Below are positions 17,893-26,372 of a DNA stretch of 64,000 nt, piece after piece; the stretch's first letter is position 1; each line of letters starts with the position of its first letter. Below the pieces are notes generated by a model that was not told the DNA's origin, made no database searches, and saw nothing but the letters and a program-made list of their open reading frames with translations. The stretch is taken from the NCBI GenBank assembly GCA_020632795.1, contig JACKEV010000016.1:186001-250000 (forward strand), in the 5' to 3' direction. The position numbers were made by a program, and so were the translations under genes. The DNA is from Alphaproteobacteria bacterium (GTDB taxonomy: Bacteria; Myxococcota_A; UBA796; CAJQPC01).

Positions 17893-17908
17893 GGGCACGC
17901 TCCGTGCT
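17893..17908 (+). promoter_or_regulatory. Candidate sigma-54 (-24/-12) promoter
   Basis: GGGCACGCTCCGTGCT matches the consensus TGGCACG-N4-TTGCW at all positions but two (the first T of each element), with the GG and GC pairs correctly spaced. It lies 50 nt upstream of the repeat-protein start. The sequence also contains a small inverted repeat GCACG-CTC-CGTGC, so coincidence is possible. Confidence 0.55.
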
Positions 17909-17957
17909 GCTTGTTCGGCGACCCCTCACGGGGTTCAACCCAAACAAGGAGGACGCC

Positions 17958-18308
17958 ATGCGCGCGTCGATGATCACCCTGTCCCTGCTCACCACCCTCA
18001 GCCTGGAGGCTCGCGCCGCCGGCTTCGACGAGGTCGAGGTCTCCGCGATCGGCGAGGACCCCACCGTCGAGTCGTGCTCGGTCTTCGGGCTGGGCGTCCA
18101 GCCCGCCGTCGACACCTGGTGCGGTCTGGCGCCGAAGGATGCCGCCGAGGCCCTGGGCCACGAGGTCGTGTTCGGGTTCACCTACGAGGGCAACCCCAGC
18201 GTCCTCGCCCTCAGCGACGAGGGCGAGGTGCTGATCTTCGGGTTTACCTACGAGGGCAACCCCAGCCTGACCTCGCTCGGGTTCACCTACGAGGGCAACC
18301 CGTCGTGA
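17958..18308 (+). CDS. Small secreted protein with three GFTYEGNPS repeats
   Basis: A 116-residue protein starting at ATG 17958 behind a strong ribosome binding site (AAGGAGG). The N-terminus (MRASMITLSLLTTLSLEARAA) is a Sec-type signal peptide. A mature region with two cysteines is followed by three ten-residue repeats, FGFTYEGNPS, FGFTYEGNPS and LGFTYEGNPS, the last ending exactly at the stop codon. I do not recognise the family. Repeats at a C-terminus suggest either a modular binding surface or several identical peptides released by proteolysis; both are guesses. The sigma-54-like promoter and the divergent activator suggest regulated, high-level expression. Confidence 0.75.
   Translation: MRASMITLSLLTTLSLEARAAGFDEVEVSAIGEDPTVESCSVFGLGVQPAVDTWCGLAPKDAAEALGHEVVFGFTYEGNPSVLALSDEGEVLIFGFTYEGNPSLTSLGFTYEGNPS
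18171..18305 (+). repeat. Three 30-bp coding repeats
   Basis: Units at 18171-18200, 18237-18266 and 18276-18305 encode (F/L)GFTYEGNPS. Units 1 and 2 differ by one base; unit 3 differs mainly at its ends. The near identity suggests recent duplication or ongoing homogenisation. Confidence 0.85.
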
Positions 18309-18340
18309 CAGGCATCGGGGGCCGAGGGGGAGCGCGCGTC

Positions 18341-19264
18341 TCACTCCTCGCCCCCATCGCCTGCGGGCTCGACGACCTGCGAGAGCGGGATGAACTGGAG
18401 GTTGAGGCGGTAGACCCGGGTGCGGGCGAGGTCCTCGGTATCCTGGCGCTCCGCGCGGGTAGCCCAGCGCATCTGCCAGTCCTTGAACAGACGGAACAAC
18501 TCCTCGCGCGCCTCGATCGGGACCAGCGCGGTGGCGCCGTTCACATAGCGCTCCTGGCCGCTCATCTGGTCCAGCGCCTTGAGCGCCAGGTGGATGTTGC
18601 GGCGATGGCTCTCCTTGAGGGCTTCGTCCTGCTCCGCCTGCAGCTCCGTCGCCAGATCATCGTTGGCGTCGTCGATGACGACGCCGACCTGAACGGGCTC
18701 GGCGTCGCCGAAGGCCCCGTGGGTGAGCAGGCCCAGGCGGGTGAGCAGCCCCAGAGCCTCCTGGACGGTGCTCAATGTGGGCTTCGGGATCAACCTGTCC
18801 CGAATCCAGCGCGGGTCGTTCCGGAAGTGGGGGCTGCGTGCCATCTCGCGGATGGCGACGGCGACGGGGTTCCGGATGTAGTCGAAGCCCAGGCGATGAA
18901 GCCGCAGCGCCTCCTGGAAGCGCTGGGTGCTTCGGATGCTCAGCCAGGCCTCGTCGTGCTCGAGGGTGCCCTTCTTGGACTGCCGGTACTGAACCAGAGC
19001 CCTGAAGTAGCGCTCCTCCTCAGGGTCCAGGTCGAGCGCTAGGGCCAGGCCCTTCGCATAGCGCGTGACCGGAGCGTTGGGGTCCTCCGGCTGGGACTGG
19101 TTGAGGATGTTGCTCATCTGGGCTGCGCAGCACCCCACCGCGCTCGCCAGGCGCCTCTGGGTGCGCGCAGGGACGGCGGAGAGGAAGTCCCGGATGTAGG
19201 CCCTCCAACTCACGTAGCGAAAGATATCGGGGTCACGGGATGGGATTCGTTTGAGCGGCGGCAT
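18341..19264 (-). CDS. TIGR02147-family protein, putative transcriptional regulator
   Basis: A 307-residue protein of the TIGR02147/DUF4423 family, known from Fibrobacter and Myxococcota and thought to be a regulator. It begins with FRYVSWRAYIRDFL, then a helix-turn-helix-like part (RRLASAVGCCAAQMSNIL), DLDPEEERYFRALVQY, and a C-terminal region with LNLQFIPLS. The start at 19264 has GGAG upstream; an ATG at 19291 is an alternative. It is convergent with the repeat-protein gene, 32 nt apart. A truncated second copy lies immediately upstream, and the DNA between holds several TCATGAA motifs that could be its operators. Confidence 0.8.
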   Translation of the reverse strand: MPPLKRIPSRDPDIFRYVSWRAYIRDFLSAVPARTQRRLASAVGCCAAQMSNILNQSQPEDPNAPVTRYAKGLALALDLDPEEERYFRALVQYRQSKKGTLEHDEAWLSIRSTQRFQEALRLHRLGFDYIRNPVAVAIREMARSPHFRNDPRWIRDRLIPKPTLSTVQEALGLLTRLGLLTHGAFGDAEPVQVGVVIDDANDDLATELQAEQDEALKESHRRNIHLALKALDQMSGQERYVNGATALVPIEAREELFRLFKDWQMRWATRAERQDTEDLARTRVYRLNLQFIPLSQVVEPAGDGGEE

Positions 19265-19381
19265 GAGAGACGCTCCGGGAGAGGCGACCATGAGCGCCGA
19301 GCAACCCCCGCACGGGCCGACCGTTCATGGATGGGAATCGTGAGGAACTTCCGGTGACCTGAGCCCTGGAGAGGCTCCTCA

Positions 19382-19465
19382 GGTCATGAATACCTGGGGC
19401 CGTTCATGAACGTCAACCGGCGCCGCGCACTTCGTGTACACGGATCATGAATCACGAATGATCAT
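19382..19465. promoter_or_regulatory. Cluster of TCATGAA palindromic motifs
   Basis: GTTCATGAAC (19402-19411) is a perfect palindrome. Related copies are GGTCATGAA (19382-19390) and GATCATGAA (19443-19451), the latter opening an inverted repeat GATCAT...ATGATC (19443-19463). GTTCATGGA occurs at 19323-19331. They sit upstream of the TIGR02147 gene and are spaced irregularly. Confidence 0.45.
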
Positions 19466-19742
19466 CGTGTCCTCTGTCCCCTCTCGCCAGGGACGTCGCC
19501 TCCTCCAGGTCCTCCCCCAGCCAGCGCGTCAGCGGAAAGAGCTGCACGTTGAGGCGACAGGCCTGCTCGGCCCTGCCTCCGAAGGATCGCTGCTCCGCCA
19601 GGGTGACCCACTCCATCTGCCACTGCCGGAGCAGACCGCGCAGCTCCTCGACGGCGGCCTCTGGCGCCAGGATGGTCATCCCGCTGAAGTACCGCTCGTC
19701 GTCCTTGAGCTGCCGCAGGGTGTCTTCGAGGGTCGCCTTCAA
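19452..19742 (-). pseudogene. C-terminal fragment of a second TIGR02147-family gene
   Basis: About 96 residues (LKATLEDTLRQLKDDERYFSG through LNVQLFPLTRWL) align with the last third of the intact neighbour (IHLALKALDQMSGQERYVNG through LNLQFIPLSQVV). The N-terminal two thirds are missing. The fragment begins exactly where the upstream hydrolase gene stops: its TTG codon overlaps that TGA. The simplest reading is a deletion that joined the hydrolase gene to a decapitated regulator. Translation from the overlapping TTG cannot be excluded. Confidence 0.65.
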
Positions 19743-20812
19743 GGTGTGCCGTCGGCCAGCTCCGTGTCGGGCAGCCGCTGCAGCCCCTCCGCAAGCATGT
19801 GCGTGGGGGCGTCCAGCTCGCAAGCCAGGGGGATGTGCCCGGACCGGGTAGAGAGGGTGACGGGGAAGTCACACGCGGCCAGGCCCGCTCGGTTCTCCTT
19901 ACCCAACGCCGGGTCTGCCCGGGAGAGGTGGATCCCGAAGCGCTCGCGCTCCTCAAGGGGGAGTTCGCAGAGCCAGCGCTCGGGCGCGTCGGCCTCCGGA
20001 TCGGTGTGGCCCTGTCGGACCCGCTCCATGAACACCCGGAACGGGGTCCGCACGTCTTCGCCGTGCCGCTCGACCGCCATGCGCCGGAAGAACTGGGCAA
20101 CGAGCTGGTCGACGGGGTCGGGGCCGGGTCGATCGAAGTGCGCCGCGACCGCCATCGGGGCCAGCACGGGGTCCCGCACCACAGCCGCCGCCTCTCGGTC
20201 GATGCGGGCGGCGAGCAGGGCCTCCCAGCCCCCCATGGAGACCCCCTCGTAGACCCTTCGGGAGGGCAGGTTGAGCGCCGTGGAGATCAGCGTGGCGGCC
20301 TCGACCGCCCGCTGAGCCTCCAGGACCGGGTCCAGCACATAGGGGCGGGCGTCCGCGTCGCGCTCGACACGGAAGCTGGCCATCCCCTGGTGGGAGGCGG
20401 CGAGCGAGAAGTCCTCGGCGAGGGGGCCGTCACCATACATGCCCAGCCCGGAGAAGTAGACGACCAGTCCCTCCGCGTCGTGCAGCGACTCAAGCCAACC
20501 CTCGACAGGTCCGTGGGGGGTCTCGATGACGACATGGAACGCGGGTGGCCGCATCGCGGTGGTCTCAGGCATCTCGCGGAGCCAGGCCGCGACCTGATCG
20601 AGGGACGCTGTCTCCCCGCTGTCATGGTCGCCCGAGAGGACCTGTCGGGTCTCGTTTCCGACGGTGAGCAGGGAGCAGACGGCGTCTTCTACGACACGCA
20701 CCACAATGCCGCCATCTTCAGGGGGGGTTGGGGGGATGAACTTGGGTATGCAGCTGGAGGCGAGCCCCGCCGCGCAGAGCAGGAGCGTACGAGGGGCCAT
20801 GGAGGAAGGCAT
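19739..20812 (-). CDS. Lipoprotein, alpha/beta-hydrolase fold
   Basis: A 357-residue protein starting at ATG 20812 behind AAGGAG. The N-terminus (MAPRTLLLCAAGLASSC) is a lipoprotein signal with lipobox LASSC. The nucleophile elbow is in VYEGVSMGGWEAL (Gly-x-Ser-x-Gly), with LVVYFSGLGMYGDG near the oxyanion region. A C-terminal SRSGHIPLACELDAP could supply the His. The substrate is unknown. The C-terminus (LPDTELADGTP) ends precisely at the junction with the regulator fragment, so it may be slightly truncated or altered. Confidence 0.7.
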   Translation of the reverse strand: MPSSMAPRTLLLCAAGLASSCIPKFIPPTPPEDGGIVVRVVEDAVCSLLTVGNETRQVLSGDHDSGETASLDQVAAWLREMPETTAMRPPAFHVVIETPHGPVEGWLESLHDAEGLVVYFSGLGMYGDGPLAEDFSLAASHQGMASFRVERDADARPYVLDPVLEAQRAVEAATLISTALNLPSRRVYEGVSMGGWEALLAARIDREAAAVVRDPVLAPMAVAAHFDRPGPDPVDQLVAQFFRRMAVERHGEDVRTPFRVFMERVRQGHTDPEADAPERWLCELPLEERERFGIHLSRADPALGKENRAGLAACDFPVTLSTRSGHIPLACELDAPTHMLAEGLQRLPDTELADGTP

Positions 20813-20922
20813 GTCCTTCTCCTTGTCTGGGGGTATTCTGTGTGTCGGGGAGCCGTCTCCGACCACTTCGAAGACTCTATCTCTGGTTTGACGGTAATGT
20901 TGGAGTTGATTGAATACAGAAT

Positions 20923-21786
20923 TCAGGTCGGATGAACATCAAGAGGCACCACACCCTCGACCCTGCGAGAGACGAAGTCGGCCCAGAACCCCTGATCGCT
21001 GAACCGTGAGGGATGAAAGCCGGGGTGGAGATACCTCAGCAGCGCGACCGTCCAGCGAAACGCCATCCAATCCACTACGAACAGGAAGCAGAGCATATCC
21101 ACGAGGATCAGCGGCGCGAGGAGGAGACTGCGGAGCGGGCGCTGCGCCAGCAGCCAGGTCATGGACATCGCGGTGAGCAGCACAAAGAACACCGTACTCA
21201 GGAGCAGGCCGAGTCGCCGGAGCCCCTCTCCTCCGCCGAGGTGCCGATACACGTCGAACGCGACCGCTCGATGCTCCATCTCCTCCATCCCATGCCACGC
21301 CAGGAGATCGACCATCGGGTGGTTCAGCCAGCGCGGGATGAAGAGGTGCCTTGCGGTGACGGTCAGGGTCGCGATCCAGTGCTCCGCGCCGGCGACCGCC
21401 GACAGACCGAGGAGGCCGCGGAGCCGGGGGTTGGCCACCTCCCGAACGACGCGGTCCACCAGATCGTCGACGAGCCAGCGCGTCGCGCGAAGCAGCAAGT
21501 CCAGCGAATGTCCGGTCCGTTGGAACAGGGCCCAGGCGTCCTCGTGGGCTCTCTCGTGGGTGTGCTCCTGGGCGATGAGGTGGCGGGCCCGCCGCCGCAG
21601 CTCCTCGTCCTGGATTCGGGGTAGCGCGGCCTTCATCTCGCGGCACAGGAAGGGCTCCACGATAGGACCCAGCACGGTGAATCCGTTCAGCATGAGGGTC
21701 AGGAAGGCGCGGGGGAACGCCCACTGGTCGCTCCGCGCGGCGGTGAAGTCGAAGCGCACGCGGCGCACGACGCGGGAGGAGGTCAT
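20923..21786 (-). CDS. Predicted metal-dependent hydrolase (PF10118 family)
   Basis: A 287-residue protein starting at ATG 21786, which overlaps the transporter's stop (ATGA) and has AGGAG upstream. It has the ferritin-like metal-ligand pattern of the PF10118 family: EHTHERAHEDAW, AGAEHWIA and WHGMEEMEHRAVAFDVY. Two hydrophobic stretches near residues 180-240 suggest membrane association. The family's reaction is not established; members are often found beside lipid genes. It is the last gene of a five-gene coupled operon, so a late modification of the isoprenoid-type product is plausible. Confidence 0.75.
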   Translation of the reverse strand: MTSSRVVRRVRFDFTAARSDQWAFPRAFLTLMLNGFTVLGPIVEPFLCREMKAALPRIQDEELRRRARHLIAQEHTHERAHEDAWALFQRTGHSLDLLLRATRWLVDDLVDRVVREVANPRLRGLLGLSAVAGAEHWIATLTVTARHLFIPRWLNHPMVDLLAWHGMEEMEHRAVAFDVYRHLGGGEGLRRLGLLLSTVFFVLLTAMSMTWLLAQRPLRSLLLAPLILVDMLCFLFVVDWMAFRWTVALLRYLHPGFHPSRFSDQGFWADFVSRRVEGVVPLDVHPT

Positions 21787-24095
21787 GGTGTCACTCCTGC
21801 ACACAGATTCAGCACGGGGGAGCGAATCCTCCCTCGAGGGCCCAAGGTGATATGAAGGAGACACGGCAGCAGGATCAGGTCTGCGACGAGCGCCGCCAGG
21901 ACGATGACGACGCCCACCAGGCCAGCGGCTTGAAGCATCGGGAAGGTGCTGGCCAGGAACACCGCGAAGGCCACGGCCAGCACCAGTGAGGTCAGCACCA
22001 TCGGTTGAGCCGCGGACGCCACCGCGTGCGCGAGGGCATCATTCAAGGGGAGATCGCGTGCCTGTCCTTCCCACGCGCGGACCAGCAGGTGGATGGTGTC
22101 GTCGACACACAGCCCCAGGCCGATCGCGAAGACCATCGCGGGTCCTGGCGACATGGAGAAGGGTGAGGCGGACAGCGCGGCGAAGCCCAGCAAGAAGGGC
22201 GCGGTGTTGGCCAGGATGACGCAGACCGCCACCCGGGGCTGGGGAAAGACCAGGAACAGGAGCCCGAACACGGCAACCCCGGCGGAGACCAGCCCCCCGC
22301 GCAGGTCGTTCGAGAGCGCCTCCAGCCCCTGATAGGAGAGCATCGCCGAGCCGGTGATCTCACTCCGGACGCCGACCGGGTCGAGGTGGACCTTCGCCAG
22401 CGCGGCGGCGTCTCGCCCCAGCTCGGCGAAAGCCAGGGGCTCCATGTCGGCCGTGAAGACGAGCATGCGCCACGCAGACCCGTACTCGTCCATGACCACA
22501 GAGGCGCCCACCCCGCGCAGCCCGTCCAGGAGCCTCGCGCTGACCACTCCCGAGGGGGCCTCTGCTCCGTACACGGCCCGCTCGGCGAACGCGATCAGCT
22601 TCCCCGGGGAGGCCACCATGCGCACCCGGGGATCACGCTCCAAAGCCTCATCCAGGTGCTGTATCGCCTCCACCACCGGACGCTGGCGGAGGTCTCCCTC
22701 CATCGTGAGGATGAAGGCGATGCTGCCACCCAGGTGCCGATCGAGGAGATCCGTGGCCACTCGGGCAGGGTTGTCTGGCCCGAGCAGCTCAGCCAGGCTG
22801 CTGCGATTGTGCAGGATCCCTACCTGGGCGGCGCACACGACGCCGAGCAGCGCTGCAGCGCCCACGATGAGGTGGCGTCGCCCCAGCATCGCCCGGACAG
22901 GTCGGGCTCGATGACGCCCCCCGGGGGGTGGCCTCCAGACAGGATCCAGGATCAGCAGGGCCAGCGGGACGACGGTGAGCGCGAGCAGGCAGGCCACAGT
23001 CGCCGCCCCGGCTGCGGGCACCGCGAACTCGCGGACCAGGGGGAGGTCGGCCGTCAACAGGCAGAGGAAGGCCAGCGCGGAGGTCATGGAGGTCAAGAGC
23101 ACTGCGGGCCCCAGGGCCCGGAGCGTGATCCGGAGGGCCTCGATCGGCGGGTGGCCGGCGCTGCGCTCCACCCCATACCGGTGGACGAGGTGGAGGCCGT
23201 CCGCGATGACCAGGGCTGGTGTGACCGTGAGCAGCACCTGGTTCAGGAGTCCAAGCGGGCGGCCGAGCCAGCCCAGCACCCCAGCGACCGCGAGCATGGA
23301 GAGCACCGCCGCGACGGACGGCCCCAGGGCGCTTCGAACGCTCCTCGTCCCAAGCCAAAGCAGAGCCGCCATCAACAGCGCAGCCATGGGCAGCAGCCGG
23401 AGCAGATCGCCGACGAGGAGCCGCATGACCTCAGCGTGCATCACGCGAGCCCCAGCGAGACGCACGTCGAGCGAGGAGTCGCCGCTGAAGGACGTGAGCG
23501 TCTGGTCCAGCGTATCCAACGCCTCCGGCAGCGCGGCGGCGCCGCTGGGGGTCAGCACGACATGCAGCGCCGCGAACCGTCCGTCCTCCGAGAGGAAGAA
23601 CGGGCGCGCGCCGGGTTGTTCCTGGAGTGCGGTCGCCCACCCCCCGGGAGGAGGGCGTTGTCCCCTCTGAAGGCGTTGCTCGATGCTGGGGAAGACGGCC
23701 TGCGCCCCGTCCAGGTAGCGGCGCTGTCTGGTCAGGCGCTCCAGCGGGCGCTCGGGCCCCTCTGGAGCCAGCCCCGCTCCGACCATCAGCGGCTGGTTGG
23801 TGATGCTCCGGACGGCGTGCACGGCGTCGTTCGCTCGAAGGAGCTGAGACAGACGGACGAGTTGTCGCAGCCCCTCCTCGGACCAGAGCGGCGCGTCGTC
23901 CCACCGGGAGACCACCACGGAGAGGACCCGATCGTCCGGACCCCAGCGGTCGTGGTGACGCTGCAGCGTGAGGCGCTCCAGGGCGTCCTCCGGGAAGAAG
24001 TCCTCGTAGCTCAGGTCCACCTCAAGGCGGGCCAGCCCGAGCAGAGAGCCGAGGAAGATCCCCAGGATCAACAGTACTGAGATCGTGCGGAGCAT
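21783..24095 (-). CDS. MMPL/RND-family lipid transporter
   Basis: A 770-residue inner-membrane protein starting at ATG 24095 (GGAGAG upstream). It shows the RND duplication: one helix, a periplasmic loop, and a five-helix bundle with VTPALVIADGLHLVHRYGV; then the same again ending with VFAIGLGLCVDDTIHLLVRA. The conserved Asp/His in the fourth helix of each half fit a proton-driven pump. The size and context resemble HpnN, which moves hopanoids to the outer membrane. With isoprenoid synthases upstream, export of the operon's lipid product is a reasonable inference. Confidence 0.85.
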   Translation of the reverse strand: MLRTISVLLILGIFLGSLLGLARLEVDLSYEDFFPEDALERLTLQRHHDRWGPDDRVLSVVVSRWDDAPLWSEEGLRQLVRLSQLLRANDAVHAVRSITNQPLMVGAGLAPEGPERPLERLTRQRRYLDGAQAVFPSIEQRLQRGQRPPPGGWATALQEQPGARPFFLSEDGRFAALHVVLTPSGAAALPEALDTLDQTLTSFSGDSSLDVRLAGARVMHAEVMRLLVGDLLRLLPMAALLMAALLWLGTRSVRSALGPSVAAVLSMLAVAGVLGWLGRPLGLLNQVLLTVTPALVIADGLHLVHRYGVERSAGHPPIEALRITLRALGPAVLLTSMTSALAFLCLLTADLPLVREFAVPAAGAATVACLLALTVVPLALLILDPVWRPPPGGRHRARPVRAMLGRRHLIVGAAALLGVVCAAQVGILHNRSSLAELLGPDNPARVATDLLDRHLGGSIAFILTMEGDLRQRPVVEAIQHLDEALERDPRVRMVASPGKLIAFAERAVYGAEAPSGVVSARLLDGLRGVGASVVMDEYGSAWRMLVFTADMEPLAFAELGRDAAALAKVHLDPVGVRSEITGSAMLSYQGLEALSNDLRGGLVSAGVAVFGLLFLVFPQPRVAVCVILANTAPFLLGFAALSASPFSMSPGPAMVFAIGLGLCVDDTIHLLVRAWEGQARDLPLNDALAHAVASAAQPMVLTSLVLAVAFAVFLASTFPMLQAAGLVGVVIVLAALVADLILLPCLLHITLGPRGRIRSPVLNLCAGVTP

Positions 24096-24117
24096 GATCA
24101 GGGCTCTCCGATGAGGC

Positions 24118-25101
24118 TCAAATCCACGAGAAGTACGGCAGCCAGGACAGCCTGGCCCGACCGGACCGCCGCCTGTCGGCGAGCCGGGCCTTCCACCGTC
24201 GGCCGAAGCGCGGGTCGCAGTAGCCGTGAGGGCGAAGGCCACGCCAGGCGCTGGTGAACGTCACCCAGTAGGGGACGATGTAGTCGTCCTCGACCTCCTC
24301 CATCATGTCCAGGTGATCCGGGATGCGGCTCCAGTGAACCCCCGGGTGGGCATGATGAACGGCGTGGTAGCCCTGGTTGAAGACGAACAGACCCATCCAG
24401 TTGTTGACGGTGTTGAGCGAGCCGTTGATCGGCCCATCACCGGCGGGCCCGTGGGTGAGCCAGGCGAAGTACCCGACGTTGAGGTGGCACAGCAGCGCAG
24501 GGACGAGCCCGAAGGTGAGCATCGTGATCGGGTCCAGGACGAACCAGATGGACTGCATCAGGACGAAGGCCGACCTGTCCACCTGGTGTTGCCGACGCAG
24601 CTTGATCCAGGGGCCTTGCGCCTCGGGCGTGCTCAGGAAGCGCCCCGTCGCGCGGGTGCATCCCATCGCGTAGCCCAGCCAGTACCGGAGCATCGGCCAG
24701 CCGCCTCCGGCTCCCCGCGTCGTCGTCGGGTCCTCGGGGCCATCCAGGTAGCGGTGATGCATCAGGACGTGACTGTAGAGCATTGTGGTGTAGCTGCCTC
24801 CGGCGGGCAGGCAGAGGAGCAGATCCATGGCGCGGTTCAGTCGAGCATCGCTGAAGAGCCTGCGGTGGGCGTGCATGTGCATGATGCCGATGCTCAGGGA
24901 GTAATTGAGCAACACCACGAGCACCCACAGCCCTGCGCGCAGGGCGGGGTGGGTGACCAGCGAGGGCCACGCGGCGACGGTCAGGAAGGTGTAGTAGCAG
25001 GCGACGTGGAGCAGAGGTCCGCAGTTCGCGCCGTGCTCCAGCCGCAGGACCCGGCGGGCGATGGGCTCCCCCCAGGTCAACAGACGTGCGATGGGGTGCA
25101 T
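24118..25101 (-). CDS. Fatty-acid-desaturase-family membrane enzyme
   Basis: A 327-residue di-iron membrane enzyme starting at ATG 25101 behind GAGGAG. It has three histidine boxes, HMHAHRR, HVLMHH and HAVHH, set between pairs of membrane helices. The superfamily covers acyl desaturases, carotenoid ketolases (CrtW-like) and hydroxylases. Beside a polyprenyl synthase and a phytoene/squalene synthase homologue it could oxidise a terpenoid, but an acyl substrate cannot be excluded. The gaps to its neighbours are 11 and 22 nt. Confidence 0.8.
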   Translation of the reverse strand: MHPIARLLTWGEPIARRVLRLEHGANCGPLLHVACYYTFLTVAAWPSLVTHPALRAGLWVLVVLLNYSLSIGIMHMHAHRRLFSDARLNRAMDLLLCLPAGGSYTTMLYSHVLMHHRYLDGPEDPTTTRGAGGGWPMLRYWLGYAMGCTRATGRFLSTPEAQGPWIKLRRQHQVDRSAFVLMQSIWFVLDPITMLTFGLVPALLCHLNVGYFAWLTHGPAGDGPINGSLNTVNNWMGLFVFNQGYHAVHHAHPGVHWSRIPDHLDMMEEVEDDYIVPYWVTFTSAWRGLRPHGYCDPRFGRRWKARLADRRRSGRARLSWLPYFSWI

Positions 25102-25112
25102 GGTTGATCTCC

Positions 25113-26372
25113 TCACGTCGACCCCTGCGCCGCCGCGTGGGCGATGGACGTCGCGACGTCCTCGGCCAACACCACACAGCGCTCGGTGTCGAGCGTGCCG
25201 ACGTGGTCGAGCGTGCCCGCCAGCAGGAAGTCCCCCAGCAGGAGCCTCTGTGCGGCATCGCAGTCGGCAGGCTGCTGACTCAGGGGCCCCTCGGGCAGCG
25301 AGAGCGCCTCAGCCTCAAAGAGACACAGGATCGAGTGGATGGGGCTGGTCGGCTCGCAGGTCGTCTGGGGCCGACCTATCGAGGAGCGGTGGGCGCCTTC
25401 AAGCCCGAAGCTCCGGCAGAGGGTCTGGTGGACGACCTCGTCCAACGATGTCAGCAGACGTCCCCAGACGGCTGGTGAGATCATGCACCCCAACGCGAGC
25501 CGCAGGGGGTGTCCCAGCAGCCTGAGTGGAGGGCCCACCGCCACCCGGCCCAGCGCGCGCGCCGAGGTGGTCGCCATCAGCGCCAGCGCGCCTCGCGCCC
25601 CAGACCATCGAGGGAAGCCCAGGGGCTGTAGCAGGCCGACCGCCAGGGGCGCGCAGGCGCCTGCCATCAATTCGGTTCGCAGCCGCTGTGCGGCGACGGA
25701 GCCCGGATACCAGCGGTGGGAGCGTACGTCATCCTCCGCCATGTCGCGCAGGTTGTTCGCCGCCTGGAGCAGGCGGGCCACCGCGTGGATCCGCACCTCG
25801 GCGGGGGGGTCCAACTCCAGCGTCCGGAAGGTGAAGGCGATCGCCGGACCCAGGACTCTGTCCGCATAGGATCGGAGGTCAGGGAGTCGACCCTCCGCGC
25901 GCTCGCGCAGGGCGTAGCCCATGCCCCCCGCGACGCGCTCCAGCGTCGTCAGGATGTCGTCCCGGGCCGCGTCGGGCAGCGTCATCAAGGCCGTCCGCAG
26001 CAGCGGGAGCCGGGCTACCAGCGCACGCTCCACCCGATCGGACTCCTTGTAGGCGGTCAGATCACCGGGGGAGAGCCATTCGGCGCTCTCGCCACGAAGG
26101 AACGCCAGAGCGTCTTCCATGTGCTCGATGGCGCCGGCATGATCGACAGAGAGATCCTCAAAGGCATCCAGCACTCGGGCCAGCAGGAAGGCCAGCGCGC
26201 CGACCCGCGCCGTTGGTGGGGGAAGCAGACCGAGGGCGAGGGCGAGGTGCCGCCCCAGGTCCACGGTCGCAGTCTCCACGAACGGCCAGGGCCGTCGAAT
26301 TCGATACAGTTTCTCCACCCGCGAGGGCGAGCGCAGTCGAACCAGCGCGTGCAAGAGCAGGGTCGGGTTCAT
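25113..26372 (-). CDS. Squalene/phytoene synthase-like enzyme
   Basis: A 419-residue trans-isoprenyl synthase homologue starting at ATG 26372, overlapping the upstream stop (ATGA) and preceded by GGAGG. It has both Asp-rich motifs of the family, DAFEDLSVD (about residue 70) and NNLRDMAEDD (about 215), needed to bind the diphosphates of two prenyl substrates. It is longer than bacterial HpnC, HpnD or CrtB (about 280-350), with an extra 100-residue C-terminal region of unknown role. It probably condenses two prenyl diphosphates made by the previous gene product. Confidence 0.82.
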   Translation of the reverse strand: MNPTLLLHALVRLRSPSRVEKLYRIRRPWPFVETATVDLGRHLALALGLLPPPTARVGALAFLLARVLDAFEDLSVDHAGAIEHMEDALAFLRGESAEWLSPGDLTAYKESDRVERALVARLPLLRTALMTLPDAARDDILTTLERVAGGMGYALRERAEGRLPDLRSYADRVLGPAIAFTFRTLELDPPAEVRIHAVARLLQAANNLRDMAEDDVRSHRWYPGSVAAQRLRTELMAGACAPLAVGLLQPLGFPRWSGARGALALMATTSARALGRVAVGPPLRLLGHPLRLALGCMISPAVWGRLLTSLDEVVHQTLCRSFGLEGAHRSSIGRPQTTCEPTSPIHSILCLFEAEALSLPEGPLSQQPADCDAAQRLLLGDFLLAGTLDHVGTLDTERCVVLAEDVATSIAHAAAQGST

